A stretch of 64,000 bases of DNA from Desmodesmus armatus (taxonomy: Eukaryota > Chlorophyta > Chlorophyceae > Sphaeropleales > Scenedesmaceae): NCBI GenBank assembly GCA_007449985.2, contig VIIQ02000770.1:1-64000 (forward strand). The letters run 5' to 3'. Positions 54,613 to 64,000 of the stretch are shown here, one piece after another; position 1 is the first letter of the stretch, and every line of letters begins with the position of its first letter. Both the position numbers and the translations under genes were made by a program. The notes under the pieces are model-generated. The model saw nothing but the letters and a program-made list of their open reading frames with translations. It ran no database searches and was not told where the DNA came from.

Positions 54613-56695
54613 GTCAGCATGCAAAGGATGCGGACTGTGGCAGGCGCACTGACAGGGTCATGGGACTACTCCTGAAGGCTTCAGGAGTCTCAGTCTCAAA
54701 GCTTGAAACTGGCTTTTTGCAGGGTTTGAGCAGCGGGCATGGGAGCCAGAGGCAAAAGGACGCTAGGGGCTCCAGTGCGATCTCACTGCAGTCTGCATGC
54801 TTGGATTTGTGACAGCACTGGTCCAAGGGGGCGCGGTGTCAAGCCATGCCGTGGCACGGAATGCATTTGTTGGGCACAGGGCATGGAGTAGACATTGAGA
54901 AGGGTGCACAGCATTGCCGCAACCCTGCGTGGCACACCCAACTTGGTGATATGAAACACCAACTTATTTGCAGGTACTGAGCTCACAGTAGCTCTGTGTT
55001 CGTACTGGCTATGTCTCAGACATCGATGTGTGACCGAAAAGTGTGAGTCGGACCACGTGATGTTGGTTAACCTGTGACGTCACTGAGTGAGGTGGCGGTT
55101 GGTACCCCACTCACTTGGTGTATCTGTAAGGATTGAGTGGTGGGAAGGGCGGGCCGGGTAATGATGGTGGTTCAGGGTGTTTGCAAACACCTCCGCCGAC
55201 TGGGTGGATACTGGGGAGCAGTTTCACGCCCCACCCCAGTGTTTGTGGGGTGAGGGTTTGGGTTGAGGGCACTGGGAGCCAACTTTTGGCTTTGCCGACA
55301 CACAAACTTTTGGCTTTGCCAACACGCAAAGTTTGGTGTGTTGTTTTGATGTGTTGTTTTTTATGTAGTTGTTATCAGTAACAGATAGTGACACTGTTCA
55401 ACTGTCACAGGATGATATTGTTAAGTGGGCCACTGACTAATTGTATCGAGAGTAGGAGTAGGGTGCAGTATGGAGATAAACACCACAAACCTTCAAGTAG
55501 CCATTCTACAATACGTTTGCGATGATTGGGCCCCGGGGCCAGCCGGTCGCTCTGTGGCCAGCTAGCCTGCCCTTTGGTGGCATATGCCCCAGTGCGCACT
55601 TGAAGCAGGCATGAGCGCTAGCATTAGTCATCGCTCCCTGTGGCCAGCTTTTCTTGTCACTCTTTCAAGCTGTGACATCCGATGCATGCGGCATGCACAG
55701 CTAGAAAAAGTGGCAGGCGTCTGTTGCCTACGTGTGGCAACTTGAGGTAGTCCCCCCTGACTTTTGTGATTCAATCACGGCGGTGGTGGCAGGCCGTTTG
55801 TGTCTTGTGAGAGAGGCTGCCTTGAGACAGCTAGGGCTGTTTGAACCAGCATAACTTATGATTTCAGGTTCGCTGCAATCAATCAGTGTTGCACCTTGTT
55901 AGCTTGGTGTGTGACAGCATTGCGTCAGCAGGGCTTTGCGCGTACATAGCCTCTGCAGATACCTTTGAAACGTTATGCTTTGATGGTTGGTTGTTGAAAG
56001 TGACTGCCCTTGCGCGCACTGACTGGCCCAGTCACATGCGGCATGGCCGCTGCTGGGTGGTGGTGGTGTGTGTGGTGGTGGTGAGGGTGTGTGCTGGTGG
56101 CCTTGTGCAAGGATCTTTGTTGTTCACAAGTCCACAGCGCTAAGGGCATACTCATGGCATAATGACTCTCCTTTCGGAAGATGTCGCCAGATTGCTGCAA
56201 TTTCCTTGCTTTTGTCTTCTTTTGGCTGTATATAAGATGCCGACTGTCTGATACCCCCTCTGGCACTCACACTAGTCACAGTATGACTGATATGTGTGGG
56301 TTTATCCCATCAGAGGGACCTCCTAATCATCCTGACTACAACTGTAACGGACGCTCACATGGCAGCTGCCACATCGATCACACGTCTGTGTGTGACATAT
56401 GTGTTGCGCTTGTAGCTGTACAGCTCAGAGAGATGATGCACAGTATACATAGTAATAACAATGCCACTGGCCCTGCTCTTTTGAGGCTAGTGCCAGGTCA
56501 GGTATTGAGGGCAACTAATAATTACCACCAAGCCAGCCGTCACTGCATGGAGCAACAGCCCCAACAAACTTCCAAGTAGGCACCAGTCACAGCCTTGCAG
56601 TGCAGGGCCTGCCCTAGCCACCCTTAAAACAAACTGTCAGGTTCAACAAGGTATTGCGAATAGGACGTGCACATTCCATCATGGCAACTTGCCAT
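54613..56695. other. Intergenic region without supported genes
   Basis: No recognisable domains. A TATATAAG at about 56228 precedes an ORF (ATG near 56283, about 98 codons to 56579) with a few Cys and His residues but no family match. I do not call it a gene. The 3' UTR of the alginate-lyase-type gene should occupy the left end. Confidence 0.4.
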
Positions 56696-58115
56696 TGTAG
56701 TGGTGTGAATTGTTACCATGTATTTTCCTTGCCATTGCTTCACTTGCACAACACTACACATCACATATCTCAGTGAGTGCTGTAGTCACAGGAACCGAGT
56801 ATCCTTACTGTTATGACCTCATCGACATCCGCTGTAACCAACACACTGACACACGCGTCATGCAGGCTGTACAACTGATTCAACTCCTTTCTCACTCTCA
56901 TCACGACACTCTGCTGCCATATAGTGTCTCCTACTCCACTCACTGAACCTGACACCCTGATAGAATGTAGTGTCCACTTCACCACAACAGGCTGATCACT
57001 GCATTCTCACTGCAGTCTCACACATCTCTACACACGTCAGTCCCCAAGTACTGGACTAACGCTCAGCCTGCTCGACAACTGCGTGGCTACGCCTCCTACC
57101 CCCCAGAGCAGGAAGAGCGGAAGGACAGTACCCGCCCCGAATCCACCTGACTGCACCACTGCAGAAAAAAGAAGGAAGGAACATCCCAACACACACAACC
57201 CCACCAGCCACACACAACTTGCACCCACCCTGCCAACACACCCCCACAAGCATCTGCAAGGCCACAGGGGTGCCCGGAACATAGTACACCACACCAAGTG
57301 GGCAATGCAGAAGAGACACCAGCCGACACTGCGAAAAACACCACAAAATCACAACAGAAGAGAGCACCCGTGTGCCCAAGCGTAAATGCAGGACCGAAAC
57401 AGGACAGAAAAACCACTTGGAGGGGAATTAGTTCAACCCTCAGACAAGACGAGAACAGGGGAATGGAACGTCCATGTGACAGACCGACAGACAGACATCA
57501 GGGAACCGCGTTCAACCCTGGAACAAGCAGACAAGAGGAGGGGAATGCAGCGCATGGTGCACTCCCTATCCAGAGACATCAAGGGAGCCACGCTCAACCT
57601 TGGAACAAGCAAGCAAACATCGCAGGACAAGGAATCAAGCCAAACTAAAACAAGGCGCCGCCAGGGCACCAAGGTCCACACAGTATCCAGAGAACGGCAT
57701 AGCCGGCAAGGGACCTTGGCCTGAACGTACGCACAGCACACAAGCACAAATGAAAAGCGAGCACAGTACACACGAAGAGGTTCTACTGAACTTGCCGCTA
57801 ACATGAGTAGGGCACCTGTGTCCAGCCAGCACCTACGAACGTGTCAAGTCTTGCCCAAAAGCAGAGCACAGCACCCAAAAGCAAGGCACAACAACCATCT
57901 GGGAGGGGATCCTGTCTGCGCTGTGGTGGTAACAACCAAACCCTGAGACAGACAACATCATGTGCAAAACCATCTGCGAACACCGGACAATGTTGCAATG
58001 CAGGCACAGCCTACATGCACACACAGATGCTGTTGTGGGGTTTAGGGCTGTGACATGAAAGACACAACAGCACAACTCAAACTACTACATAATGTAGTGG
58101 TGTGAATTGTTACCA
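56696..58115 (-). mobile_element. Candidate LTR or nested relic beside the Gypsy element
   Basis: A 23-bp sequence (GTGGTGTGAATTGTTACCA plus four bases to its left) is present exactly at 56696-56718 and 58093-58115. It lies 32 bp beyond the integrase stop codon, where a 3' LTR would begin on the minus strand; read that way it starts TGGTAAC. The segment between is about 1.4 kb. I could not find a matching copy upstream of gag in this window, so this may be an LTR, part of one, or a nested older copy. Confidence 0.35.
57640..57790 (-). pseudogene. Degenerate pol fragment (RNase H-PHD linker)
   Basis: On the minus strand the short string CAYVQAKVPC ... LVPW ... CDVC matches CAYAQAKVPC ... LVPW ... 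CDVC in the intact pol at about 59690-59865. The DNA matches too: CAGGGCACCAAGG and CAAGGGACCTTGGCCTG occur in the same order in both. The fragment has no RT or integrase and lies inside the 1.4-kb interval between the 23-bp repeats. Confidence 0.7.
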
Positions 58116-58146
58116 CCACAGGGCAACCCTCGCCAGACCAAAAAAA

Positions 58147-59280
58147 TCAAGGAGCCAACAGATGGTGCCTGGCCGTGTACTTTGCCAAGGTGCTGATGTG
58201 ACGCCTGAACTGTACAGGCGCTTTGAACTCTGTACGCCCAGTTTCCAACAAGGCAATCTGACCACCAGGACCCACAAAATCTACCACCTTGAAGGGGCCC
58301 TTCACACGCGACTGCAAAGAAGGGACGGGCCCAGCAACAATCTCCAACACCCAGTCACCAACACGCAACGGCTCCCCCATGTGAAGAGGGCGCGCATTGT
58401 CGAACCTGTTGGGCCATTGCGCAGCATTGCGCTTGAACTGCTCCCGAATGCGCTCAAACACCTCCACGTCACGCGCGAGCAGTTGCTGCTGCAAACGCTG
58501 CACATGTAGCAATGGATCAGCACACTCGTCAGGCACAACGGACACAACTGGGGAGCGCTGACCAGCCAAAGCAAACAGGTTTGCCAAAGGAACAGCATGC
58601 ACAGGCCGGCGACCAAACACCATCTCATGAGGGCTGACGCCCAGGGCCGTGTGCAGGCGAGACCAATACTGCATGCGGACAACAGGAACACTCTGCAACC
58701 AATGCTCAGGGTGGGCGTTAATGTGCGCCCTGAGCATAGCCTTAAAAGACTGTACAACCCGCTCAACAGCCCCATTGGCCGCGGGGTGCACCGCACTGGT
58801 GTGTACGTGCTTGATACCCAGACGCGCCAACAAATGTACAAAATCAGTTTCAAACTCAGTACCGTTGTCACTGGTGACATGACTTGGCACGAAGTAACGA
58901 CAAATCCATGTATAGTAAAATGCTTTGGCCACAGCGGCTGGGGTCTTGCTGTAAACCACTGCAAACTCAGCAGCCTTGGTGAAGTAATCCACCATGATAA
59001 CAACATGAGCCTTCAAAGGCTTTTCAGGCATGCTGATGCGCCCATGAACATCCACTACAGGTGTGTCAAACGGCCCACACAGATCCACATGAACATGCTC
59101 AAAGGGCCCACGCACAACAGGCTCCTGCAGTAGGGGTGCCTCCGGCATTACCAGCTTGCGCCGCTGGCAACTGTCACACACGAACAAACATGCTGACATC
59201 ACCTGACATGCCCGGCCAGTGAAAAGAGTGGCGCAAGCAAGCCAAGGTCTGATTGACCCCCCCGTGTCCCAGAGCATCAT
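58147..59280 (-). CDS. Gypsy integrase
   Basis: Up to 377 codons; real sense begins at CDSCQRRK (about 59195), the second half of the HHCC zinc finger whose His pair (HDALGH) lies at the end of the preceding ORF. The catalytic core shows DLCGPF (first Asp), TSDNGTEF (second Asp) and PAANGAVERVVQSFK (Glu) with the usual spacing. A C-terminal module (RVGDWVLEIVAG, KGPFKVVDFVGPGG) resembles the GPY/F-type domain. It should insert the element cDNA. No chromodomain is seen. A single-base shift near 59200 separates it from RT-RNase H. Confidence 0.9.
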   Translation of the reverse strand: MMLWDTGGSIRPWLACATLFTGRACQVMSACLFVCDSCQRRKLVMPEAPLLQEPVVRGPFEHVHVDLCGPFDTPVVDVHGRISMPEKPLKAHVVIMVDYFTKAAEFAVVYSKTPAAVAKAFYYTWICRYFVPSHVTSDNGTEFETDFVHLLARLGIKHVHTSAVHPAANGAVERVVQSFKAMLRAHINAHPEHWLQSVPVVRMQYWSRLHTALGVSPHEMVFGRRPVHAVPLANLFALAGQRSPVVSVVPDECADPLLHVQRLQQQLLARDVEVFERIREQFKRNAAQWPNRFDNARPLHMGEPLRVGDWVLEIVAGPVPSLQSRVKGPFKVVDFVGPGGQIALLETGRTEFKAPVQFRRHISTLAKYTARHHLLAP

Positions 59281-61393
59281 GCATAGCCCGAATCAAGTCC
59301 CAACGGTACTCAACCGGGGGACAGGTGCGCCAACAGTCGTGACCGCCAATGACACGACAAACAGACAACCAATCTGGCAACTTGCTGTGCACCCGCACAC
59401 GCTGGCCGCGACGCTGTACTAGCCTGCGCTGATCAGGCGCTAAGGCGGCTAGCACAGCGTCAGAGTGATCACCACGGACATAAGCCAACAGCACCGAATC
59501 CAAATAGGGATCACTAGCGTGATAGCTGAGGACTGTAGCATCGTCCCTCCACTCTTCCACCGAGTTCGAAAACAGAACATCACACCCAGAACAAAACCAC
59601 TCGCCACTAGGCACGGTAGACATGGCGGGAACCACACAACGTAGGTGGAAGCACTTGTCACACCCAGAACAAATCACCATGTTGTCAAAACCGCCAGCGT
59701 GGCCACACACGTCACAGGGTACAGCATCAAGCTCACTTTGCTTGGCCGCCTGATCGGGCCACGCTGCACACATGCGCACCCAGGGCACCAAGGCCCGCAT
59801 AGCTTGGCGCTGACGACGAGGCACACAAGGGACCTTGGCCTGGGCATACGCGCAACGCATAACAACAGCACTACAAGAGCGAGACAGGTGGTCAGCTACC
59901 ACATTGGTCTCACCCTTGATGTACTCCACAGTGTAATCATACTCCTGCAGTGCTAAAGCCCACCGCTCCAGCTTGCTGTTGTTAAACCTGGCAGAGTCCA
60001 ACCACACCAGAGCCTGGTGATCAACGCGCAGCTTGAATTTGCGCCCATGCAAGTAATAGCGGTACTTATCAACAGCCCACTTGACTGCCAGACACTCACC
60101 CTCAGTGGGCGCATAATTGCGCTCTGCTGCGGTGAGGGCTCGTGATGCAAAAGCAATGGGATGCTCAAAGCCAGTCACCGGGTCAATCTGAGACAACACT
60201 GCCCCAACTGCAGCGCAAGACCAATCAGTGGTGAGGATAAAATCCAAGTCCCACCGCGGCGCTGCCAAACAGGGAGCAGACACAAGGGCTTGCTTGATAG
60301 CTTCAAAAGCAGCCACACGCTCCAAATCCCACTCAAAAGCCACGCCACGTTTCTGCATGTCCATCAAGGGTGCTGACAGGTGTGCAAAGTTCTGGATGAA
60401 CTTGCGGTAGTACCCTGCCATGCCCAAAAAGCCCTTCAAAGCCTTGACAGAATCAGGCAGAGGCAGGTCCACAATGGCCTGCACTTTGCTCTCCACAGGC
60501 TTGATGCCATCTGCATCCAACACATGACCTAAACACACAACACGACGCACACAGAAGCTGCACTTGGACGGTTGCAGCAACAACTTGTACTCACGCACCT
60601 TGGCAAGCACCTGCCGCAGTGAGTCAAGCTGCCTGTCAAAGTCACAAGAATATACAAATGTATCATCCACATATGTCCTAGCCCCTTCAATGCCATCCAG
60701 CATCTGGTCCATCAGGCGCTGGTATGTGGCAGGGCTGGACACCATACCCATAGGCATGCGAACCCACTCATAGTTGCCGAAACATGTTGTAAAGCCACAC
60801 TTAGGGATATCATCTGGATGCACTGGGATCTGCCAAAACCCAGAAACTGCATCCAGCTGGCTCCACATAGTACTACCAGCCATGCTAGCCAACATCTCAT
60901 CAACAGTAGGCAGAGGATAAGGGTCCGCAACGGTGCCCTTGTTGATACCCCTAAAGTCACAAGTGAGCCGCAGCTTGCCATTGGGCTTGGGCACCATCAC
61001 CACAGGAGACATCCAAGGGCTCTGGCTAGGCCTGATAACCCCTAACCGCAACAACCGCTGCAACTCAACCTTGAGCGCCAACCGCTCATGCATGCTCATG
61101 CTGTAGCCCTTGCGACGAACGGGCTTCATGTCCGGAAGAGTGGGCACACGATGGAACACCTCCTTCTCTTCCGGCACACAACCAATGACATCGTCAGTCA
61201 ATGCAAACACGTCATGATACGCCACAACCAAACACTCCAACTGGTTATACTGCTGATCAGTCAGATGAGGGTACAAATCTCGCTTGAGGCGGAGTGCCTC
61301 CAACAAGGCTGAGATGCGTTCAGGGCCAGCAGGTGAAACCCCTTCAGCCGCACACTCAGACCCCCCCTGCTGTGGTTCACTGCATACAGACAT
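59174..61393 (-). CDS. Gypsy reverse transcriptase-RNase H with PHD finger
   Basis: 739 codons from ATG 61393. The RT contains VPKPNGKLRLTCDFRGIN, SQLDAVSGFWQIPV (catalytic Asp), FGNYEWVRMPMGM and ARTYVDDTFVYS (YVDD at about residue 240). RNase H from about residue 383 has LTTDWSCAAVG, TEGECLAVKWAV and RVDHQALVW, giving the Asp-Glu-Asp set. At about residues 558-605 there is a C4HC3 PHD finger: CDVC, ICSGCDKCFHLRC and EWFCSGC. It ends in the integrase zinc-finger start HDALGHGGVNQTL and reads into a stop after MFVRV, where the frame must shift to reach the integrase. Confidence 0.92.
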   Translation of the reverse strand: MSVCSEPQQGGSECAAEGVSPAGPERISALLEALRLKRDLYPHLTDQQYNQLECLVVAYHDVFALTDDVIGCVPEEKEVFHRVPTLPDMKPVRRKGYSMSMHERLALKVELQRLLRLGVIRPSQSPWMSPVVMVPKPNGKLRLTCDFRGINKGTVADPYPLPTVDEMLASMAGSTMWSQLDAVSGFWQIPVHPDDIPKCGFTTCFGNYEWVRMPMGMVSSPATYQRLMDQMLDGIEGARTYVDDTFVYSCDFDRQLDSLRQVLAKVREYKLLLQPSKCSFCVRRVVCLGHVLDADGIKPVESKVQAIVDLPLPDSVKALKGFLGMAGYYRKFIQNFAHLSAPLMDMQKRGVAFEWDLERVAAFEAIKQALVSAPCLAAPRWDLDFILTTDWSCAAVGAVLSQIDPVTGFEHPIAFASRALTAAERNYAPTEGECLAVKWAVDKYRYYLHGRKFKLRVDHQALVWLDSARFNNSKLERWALALQEYDYTVEYIKGETNVVADHLSRSCSAVVMRCAYAQAKVPCVPRRQRQAMRALVPWVRMCAAWPDQAAKQSELDAVPCDVCGHAGGFDNMVICSGCDKCFHLRCVVPAMSTVPSGEWFCSGCDVLFSNSVEEWRDDATVLSYHASDPYLDSVLLAYVRGDHSDAVLAALAPDQRRLVQRRGQRVRVHSKLPDWLSVCRVIGGHDCWRTCPPVEYRWDLIRAMHDALGHGGVNQTLACLRHSFHWPGMSGDVSMFVRV

Positions 61394-61457
61394 TGGATAC
61401 GACTATAAACCCGCCATAAGGACACAAAACACTCACATACCTATACCAACCAGCCGT

Positions 61458-62144
61458 CTATGCCGTGCTGTACTCCGAGACGGGTGTGACAGTCAGGGTG
61501 TCTGTGCACACGTCGTAGAGGAGGGGCAGGCGCTGCTGGGGGTACCAGTGGCTGTGGGCGTTGGGAGGGGGCTCCGGTGCTGACACGCCAGGGGCGCACA
61601 AGCGCGGGGTCAGCGGCAGGATGAGGTAGCGCCCTGTGTCCCTGCTGTTGAAATCCCGCTGCCACAGCCGCGCTGCGTAGTCAAACATAAAATTGTTGCC
61701 GAGCACCAGGTCGAAGTTGCCCCCCTTGACGATGAGCACGTCAACAGGGTACACGCCTTGGCCCAGCTGCAGCGGCAGGCCCAGCACACAGTGTGTGGCG
61801 TGGCAGGTCTCTCGGCCGGCAAACATGCCGATGGGGATGGGCTGCTCTAGCTGGCACAGCTGCGCAGGGCTCCCCGGGTACAGGAACCGTGGTGGTTGCC
61901 GAGGAACCAGTGCTCGCTGCCGGCGGTGATGCTGCAGCCGTTGTCCAACCCTGGCGCTAGCTTGTACTGCTGCCCACCCTGCCCCCTGATGCTGCCCTGG
62001 ATATGACACATGCCTGCCATGGTGAGGTTCAGCTTGCGCGTTGGACTTGCCGCGGCCGCGTAGCGGCGCAGCATGTCCCCCACACGGGCCCTGTTCTGCG
62101 CGGTGAGAGGCGAACAGATTGGCCCCCTGCGCAGGGCTGTGCAC
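61458..62144 (-). CDS. Gypsy aspartic protease region
   Basis: The useful part runs from about 61930 to 61458: QPPRFLYPGSPAQLCQLEQP, GMFAGRETCHATHCVLGLPL and KGGNFDLVLGNNFMFDYAARL. VDVLIVKGGNFDLVLGNNFM matches the hydrophobic-Gly flap/ILG segment of retropepsins. The active-site motif (LDNGCS) is in the gag frame at about 61940, so gag and protease are joined by a frame change. The first ~70 codons of this ORF are a shadow of gag. Confidence 0.7.
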   Translation of the reverse strand: MHSPAQGANLFASHRAEQGPCGGHAAPLRGRGKSNAQAEPHHGRHVSYPGQHQGAGWAAVQASARVGQRLQHHRRQRALVPRQPPRFLYPGSPAQLCQLEQPIPIGMFAGRETCHATHCVLGLPLQLGQGVYPVDVLIVKGGNFDLVLGNNFMFDYAARLWQRDFNSRDTGRYLILPLTPRLCAPGVSAPEPPPNAHSHWYPQQRLPLLYDVCTDTLTVTPVSEYSTA

Positions 62145-63382
62145 CCCAGACCCATGCTGACACCCAAGCTGCTGCTGCTGCTCCTACTGCTGTGGCTGTG
62201 GCCTGCGCGCGCGTCGGCAAGGCCGGCGGGCGGCGCTACTGCTGCCTGCTCCAAGGCACTGCTGCTGCTGCTGTCGGTCCCGATGTCGGGCCCGTCCTGC
62301 CAAGAGGTCAGGAACTCCACTGCGCTGGCCAAGGGCCCTGCTGCTGCTGCCAAAGCTGGGATACGCTCCTGGTACCCTTGCAGCACTGTGTATATGGCGG
62401 CGAGTAGCTCCTTGAAGGCTGAGAGCTCTGGCTTCGCCTGCACTGCTGCCAGGTCTGCAACTGACAGCGCCATCGCTGCGCGCTTGAAGCACGCAATGAT
62501 ACGGGTGACCTGCTGTACATCCGTGCGCGACTGCTGCTGCTGCTGGTCATCGTCAGGGCCCACTGCCTCTGCTCTGTTGGGCCGGCGACCGGCTGCCAGT
62601 GCAAGCCCCACACACATGAGGTTGCTGAACTCGCCAGCGAACCCAGCAGCAGCCTCATGCAAGCGGCACATGTCCTGTGCTGAGCCGCTGAGGCTGCCCG
62701 ACTGCTGCCCTGAGTTACCCACTGGAACAGCGATGCTGCCGCTGTCCACCCCACTGTTGCTGCCGGCACTGCTGCTACTGCAAGCACCATTGCTGCCGAC
62801 CTGTACCGTCACCCCTGCGCGCCCAGCACCCAACATCCCACCTGAGCTGCTGCTGGAAGAGGGTGAGGCCGGGGAGTCCACCACTGTTGGAGAAGCCAAA
62901 GGAGGTGTGGCACCAGCAGCGCTACTGACAGGCCCGCCAGGGTCCTGTACTGCTGCCGCGCTGCTGCTGGCGATAGGGGCAGCACTACTGCTGCTGCTGC
63001 CCCCCCCAGCAGACCCTTGCCACTGCCGAGTGGCAGCCATGTGGGCCTGCTGCTGTGCTGCCTCCGCTGCCGCCTCGGGCTCTGTAGCCGCGCTGTGCCC
63101 GATTGCACCATACTGCGCCATAAGGATGCGCCCAGGGCGACCCTTAAACCCTGACTGAGGGCCCAGAGTCCCCTGCTGTGCCTTGGCCCTGCTGGACCGG
63201 AGGCTGCTGCTGCTGCTGAACGTAACCCCACCCAGACTGCTGCCTAGACGGTTGGCTGTGCTGAACTGTGACAGCACAGTGCGTGTGCTGGCCCCGCATA
63301 ACATGGGCTGCACGCGCACCTGTGCTGCATTGAGTTGAGGCCCGACAGAAGGGCCCAGGTCACCCTCCATGTCAAAGCGCAC
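61847..63382 (-). CDS. Gypsy gag-type protein, reading into the protease active site
   Basis: 511 codons from ATG 63382. Low-complexity Ser/Gly/Ala/Gln segments surround a more structured middle (MCRLHEAAAGFAGEFSNLMC, VTRIIACFKRAAMALSVADL). No CCHC zinc knuckle is visible. Near its C-terminus, KLAPGLDNGCSITAGSEHWF carries the protease Asp motif (D-N-G in place of the usual D-T/S-G). It then runs out of frame. The gag role is inferred from position. Confidence 0.65.
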   Translation of the reverse strand: MRFDMEGDLGPSVGPQLNAAQVRVQPMLCGASTRTVLSQFSTANRLGSSLGGVTFSSSSSLRSSRAKAQQGTLGPQSGFKGRPGRILMAQYGAIGHSAATEPEAAAEAAQQQAHMAATRQWQGSAGGGSSSSSAAPIASSSAAAVQDPGGPVSSAAGATPPLASPTVVDSPASPSSSSSSGGMLGAGRAGVTVQVGSNGACSSSSAGSNSGVDSGSIAVPVGNSGQQSGSLSGSAQDMCRLHEAAAGFAGEFSNLMCVGLALAAGRRPNRAEAVGPDDDQQQQQSRTDVQQVTRIIACFKRAAMALSVADLAAVQAKPELSAFKELLAAIYTVLQGYQERIPALAAAAGPLASAVEFLTSWQDGPDIGTDSSSSSALEQAAVAPPAGLADARAGHSHSSRSSSSSLGVSMGLGCTALRRGPICSPLTAQNRARVGDMLRRYAAAASPTRKLNLTMAGMCHIQGSIRGQGGQQYKLAPGLDNGCSITAGSEHWFLGNHHGSCTRGALRSCAS

Positions 63383-64000
63383 CTGCCGTCAAAGCGCACC
63401 TGTCATCAACCACCCCCCTGACACGTCCATTATGCCGCACGTGGAAGGCAGATCTTGCCACGTGCTACTAGCAGACAGGCACCACAAGAGTAGGGCAATG
63501 TTCTATGTGTCAACTATAGCTCAACACTCATTGGGAGTGTGCAAACCGACTTGACCAATGCCACAAGCAGGACATGAGGATGAATACGTGACATGCCAGG
63601 CGCAGAAGCAGCCTCGATCACAGTCACACTGCGGTCACTGACCTGATGTGACAGTCACACTGCGGTCACTGACATAATGTTGCGCACTTCAAGATGGGAT
63701 GTCAGGTGATGCCTGTACAACATGTTGCGTTTGGACACCACACGTGAAGAGACAAGAAGCGAAACACAGTGCCTGAGACACCTCTCACCACAGACTCCCA
63801 TGCAGTACTGTACTAGTAATGTTTCTGTATCAGAGGGCAAGCTCCCAACCGCGGCACTAGCCAGCCAAGGGCTCACCAGGGCACCCATAGGGCCTACTGA
63901 CCATTTCAGTACTGTAGCCCAGTACCCCAGTCACTGGGGTTGTACCCAAGAGACTAGTCAGCCTACCCACTGAGTGCAGGTCAGGTATTAGGGCACTAGG
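63383..64000. other. Upstream flank of the Gypsy element
   Basis: No gene seen. Two short direct repeats occur: TCAAAGCGCACCTG twice around 63371-63401, and ACAGTCACACTGCGGTCACT twice around 63620-63672. The primer-binding site and 5' LTR should lie here or beyond, but I could not identify them. Confidence 0.4.

Larger units (their letters stand above)
58147..63382 (-). mobile_element. Ty3/Gypsy LTR retrotransposon body
   Basis: Order on the minus strand is gag, protease, RT, RNase H, PHD finger, integrase, which is the Ty3/Gypsy order (integrase last). Coding sense moves between three frames at gag-protease (about 61930), protease-RT (61393-61458) and RT-integrase (about 59200). LTRs are not resolved; a candidate 3' side lies at 56696-58115 and no 5' LTR is recognised up to 64000. 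Confidence 0.88.

Noticed and set aside
56181..56579. Small gene after a TATATAAG box
   Set aside because: No domain, no homologous copy, no splice or codon evidence; the box could be chance.

Overview
The window looks like nuclear DNA of a chlorophycean green alga in the volvocine/Chlamydomonadales range. The support is moderately high GC, dense GT-AG introns with long pyrimidine tracts, abundant CAG/CTG and polyglutamine tracts, a Ser-Pro (hydroxyproline-rich) matrix protein, and LINE and Ty3/Gypsy elements. A Haematococcus-like genome would fit, but the species cannot be fixed from sequence alone.

Layout, left to right: (1) about 1-6000, a LINE-type non-LTR retrotransposon with two ORFs. 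(2) 7581-22820 (+), one very large secreted matrix protein. It has a signal peptide, a tandem array of Stig1-like Cys-rich exons, a 24-bp x ~97 SPSPSPEP array, three copies of a two-exon Cys-rich module, and a C-terminal domain carrying the Cys and Gln motifs of internal-thioester (TQXA/TED) adhesion domains. Its largest intron holds a hAT-like non-autonomous transposon with a perfect 8-bp target duplication and a 5'-truncated LINE. (3) 24426-26781 (-), an SGNH esterase of the isoamyl acetate-hydrolysing (IAH1) type. (4) 27321-32460 (+), an unrecognised 852-aa protein with polyQ and Ser-rich tracts. (5) 34562-40857 (+), a PH-domain protein with a Gly/Tyr/Gln-rich tail and a terminal WW domain. 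(6) 42783-54612 (+), an alginate-lyase-family (PF05426-like) protein with signal peptide and long low-complexity arms including about 36 CAG codons. (7) about 56700-63400 (-), a Ty3/Gypsy element (gag, protease, RT, RNase H, integrase) with a PHD finger inserted in pol.

My exon models were built by hand from splice sites and reading phase. Nearly every exon junction closes in phase. The exceptions are five exons in four genes, each repaired by one added base, which points to either real -1 indels or base-dropping in the assembly.

The most striking pattern is that five neighbouring, otherwise unrelated genes all carry small tandem duplications of exon pieces with their splice acceptors or donors. 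Some copies are kept as repeated domains (the matrix protein); others decay inside introns (esterase, unknown gene, PH-WW gene, alginate-lyase gene). This looks like a locus-wide or genome-wide mode of exon micro-duplication.
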